Both the position numbers and the translations under genes were made by a program. A stretch of 12,463 nt of DNA, from positions 1-12,463 of the forward strand of contig CAZIQM010000034.1 of the NCBI GenBank assembly GCA_964541635.1, written 5' to 3'. This DNA is from DALYDP01 sp964541635. GTDB lineage: Bacteria; Patescibacteriota; Gracilibacteria; Peribacterales; Peribacteraceae. Every line of letters starts with the position of its first letter. Position 1 is the first letter of the stretch. Below are positions 11,980 through 12,463 of this stretch, piece by piece. The notes under the pieces were generated by a model. The model worked only from the letters and a program-made list of their open reading frames with translations, ran no database searches and was not told the origin of the DNA.

Positions 11980-12463
11980 AGCGCATCCTGCTCTCCGCCG
12001 GCACGCCCGCCGAGTATCACTGCGGCAACAAATGCACGTGGTGCGACGGCTGCGGCGACTACGGCATCTGGACCGCGGTGAAACGCGCCCTCGCGGGCAG
12101 CGGCATCCCGCCCCACGGCGTGTTGCTCTGCTACGACGTTGGCTGCCACGGCAACGCGTCCGACAAACTGCTGGGCTACCGGTTCCACGGTCTGCACGGC
12201 CGCGTGCTGCCGTTCGCCGCGGGCGCGAAGCTGGCGAACCCGACGCTTCCCGTGATGGCCTTCGGCGGCGACGGGGCAAGCTTCTCCGAGGGCGTCGGCC
12301 ACCTCGTGCACGCCATCCGCAGCAACTATCCCGTAGTGTTCGTCCTCCATAACAACGCCAACTACGGGCTCACGCTCGGCCAGGCTTCGAGCCTCACGTG
12401 GCAGGGCCAGCCGATGAACACGTCGCCGAACGGCATCCCCGAGCAGACGCTCCCGAGCATGGA
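11976..12463 (+). CDS. 2-oxoacid:acceptor oxidoreductase, beta subunit (partial, 3' end outside window)
   Basis: The TPP- and iron-sulphur-binding catalytic subunit; about 162 residues are visible against roughly 270-300 for the family. Cysteines in WCDGCGDYG (C23, C26) and VGCHG (C57) have the spacing of the first three cluster ligands of KorB-type subunits. C16 and C20 are extra. The TPP motif starts GGDGASFSEGVGHL (97-110) and closes near HNNANYGLT (125-133). The usual family wording is GDGD and YGMTGGQ.S; here GDGA and YGLTLGQAS are divergent, so the substrate or clade may be unusual. It begins at ATG 11976 inside the stop of the SLH gene (ATGA). It should form the functional enzyme with the gamma-alpha protein. 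Confidence 0.92.
   Translation, partial: MKRILLSAGTPAEYHCGNKCTWCDGCGDYGIWTAVKRALAGSGIPPHGVLLCYDVGCHGNASDKLLGYRFHGLHGRVLPFAAGAKLANPTLPVMAFGGDGASFSEGVGHLVHAIRSNYPVVFVLHNNANYGLTLGQASSLTWQGQPMNTSPNGIPEQTLPSM

Noticed and set aside
1..12463. UGA recoded to glycine or tryptophan
   Set aside because: The prfB frameshift needs UGA to act as a stop, and several genes end cleanly at TGA at the expected family length.
1..12463. tRNA, rRNA, CRISPR array, insertion sequence, phage gene
   Set aside because: No cloverleaf, repeat-spacer array, transposase motif or terminal repeat was found on reading both strands by eye.

Overview
This is a GC-rich, gene-dense bacterial window. It carries the ribosomal and translation genes prfB, infC, rpmI and rplT, and it uses UGA as a stop codon. 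Fused ADP-forming acetate-CoA ligase, flavodoxin plus 2-oxoacid oxidoreductase, an S-layer-homology (SLH) exported protein and a PilN/PilO-like pair suggest an anaerobic fermenter. A Candidate Phyla Radiation (Patescibacteria) lineage is possible, but no marker here proves it. The last two points are inference.

Left part (1-2790). The 5' four-fifths of prfB (release factor 2) lies on the minus strand, cut by the window edge, and carries a classical programmed +1 frameshift site. Next is a compact minus-strand unit for a 79-residue two-helix membrane protein, with its own strong promoter, a perfect Shine-Dalgarno and a rho-independent terminator. A short AT-rich divergent promoter region (1223-1345) separates it from two overlapping plus-strand genes for bitopic membrane proteins that resemble PilN and PilO of type IV pilus machines.

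Middle (2791-6130). The infC-rpmI-rplT translation operon is followed two bases later by an 82-residue unknown gene. This ends exactly where a convergent minus-strand pair ends. That pair is a NIF3-like metalloprotein followed by a six-helix membrane protein.

Right part (6131-12463) is an energy-metabolism locus. A fused ADP-forming acyl-CoA synthetase is on the minus strand. Divergent from it run flavodoxin, the fused gamma-alpha subunit of a 2-oxoacid:acceptor oxidoreductase, an SLH-domain exported protein, and the TPP-binding beta subunit (cut by the right edge). The chain would be: 2-oxoacid + CoA gives acyl-CoA plus reduced flavodoxin, and acyl-CoA + ADP + Pi gives acid + ATP. The odd element is the surface-protein gene between the two oxidoreductase subunit genes, with 4-base ATGA overlaps on both sides.

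Translation signals are unusual. Only two genes have a recognisable Shine-Dalgarno. Three have a -10 box only 8-12 bases before the ATG (near-leaderless), and several have a C-rich tract directly before the ATG. No tRNA, rRNA, CRISPR array, insertion sequence or phage gene was seen. Nearly all long ORFs opposite these genes are GC-bias shadows.
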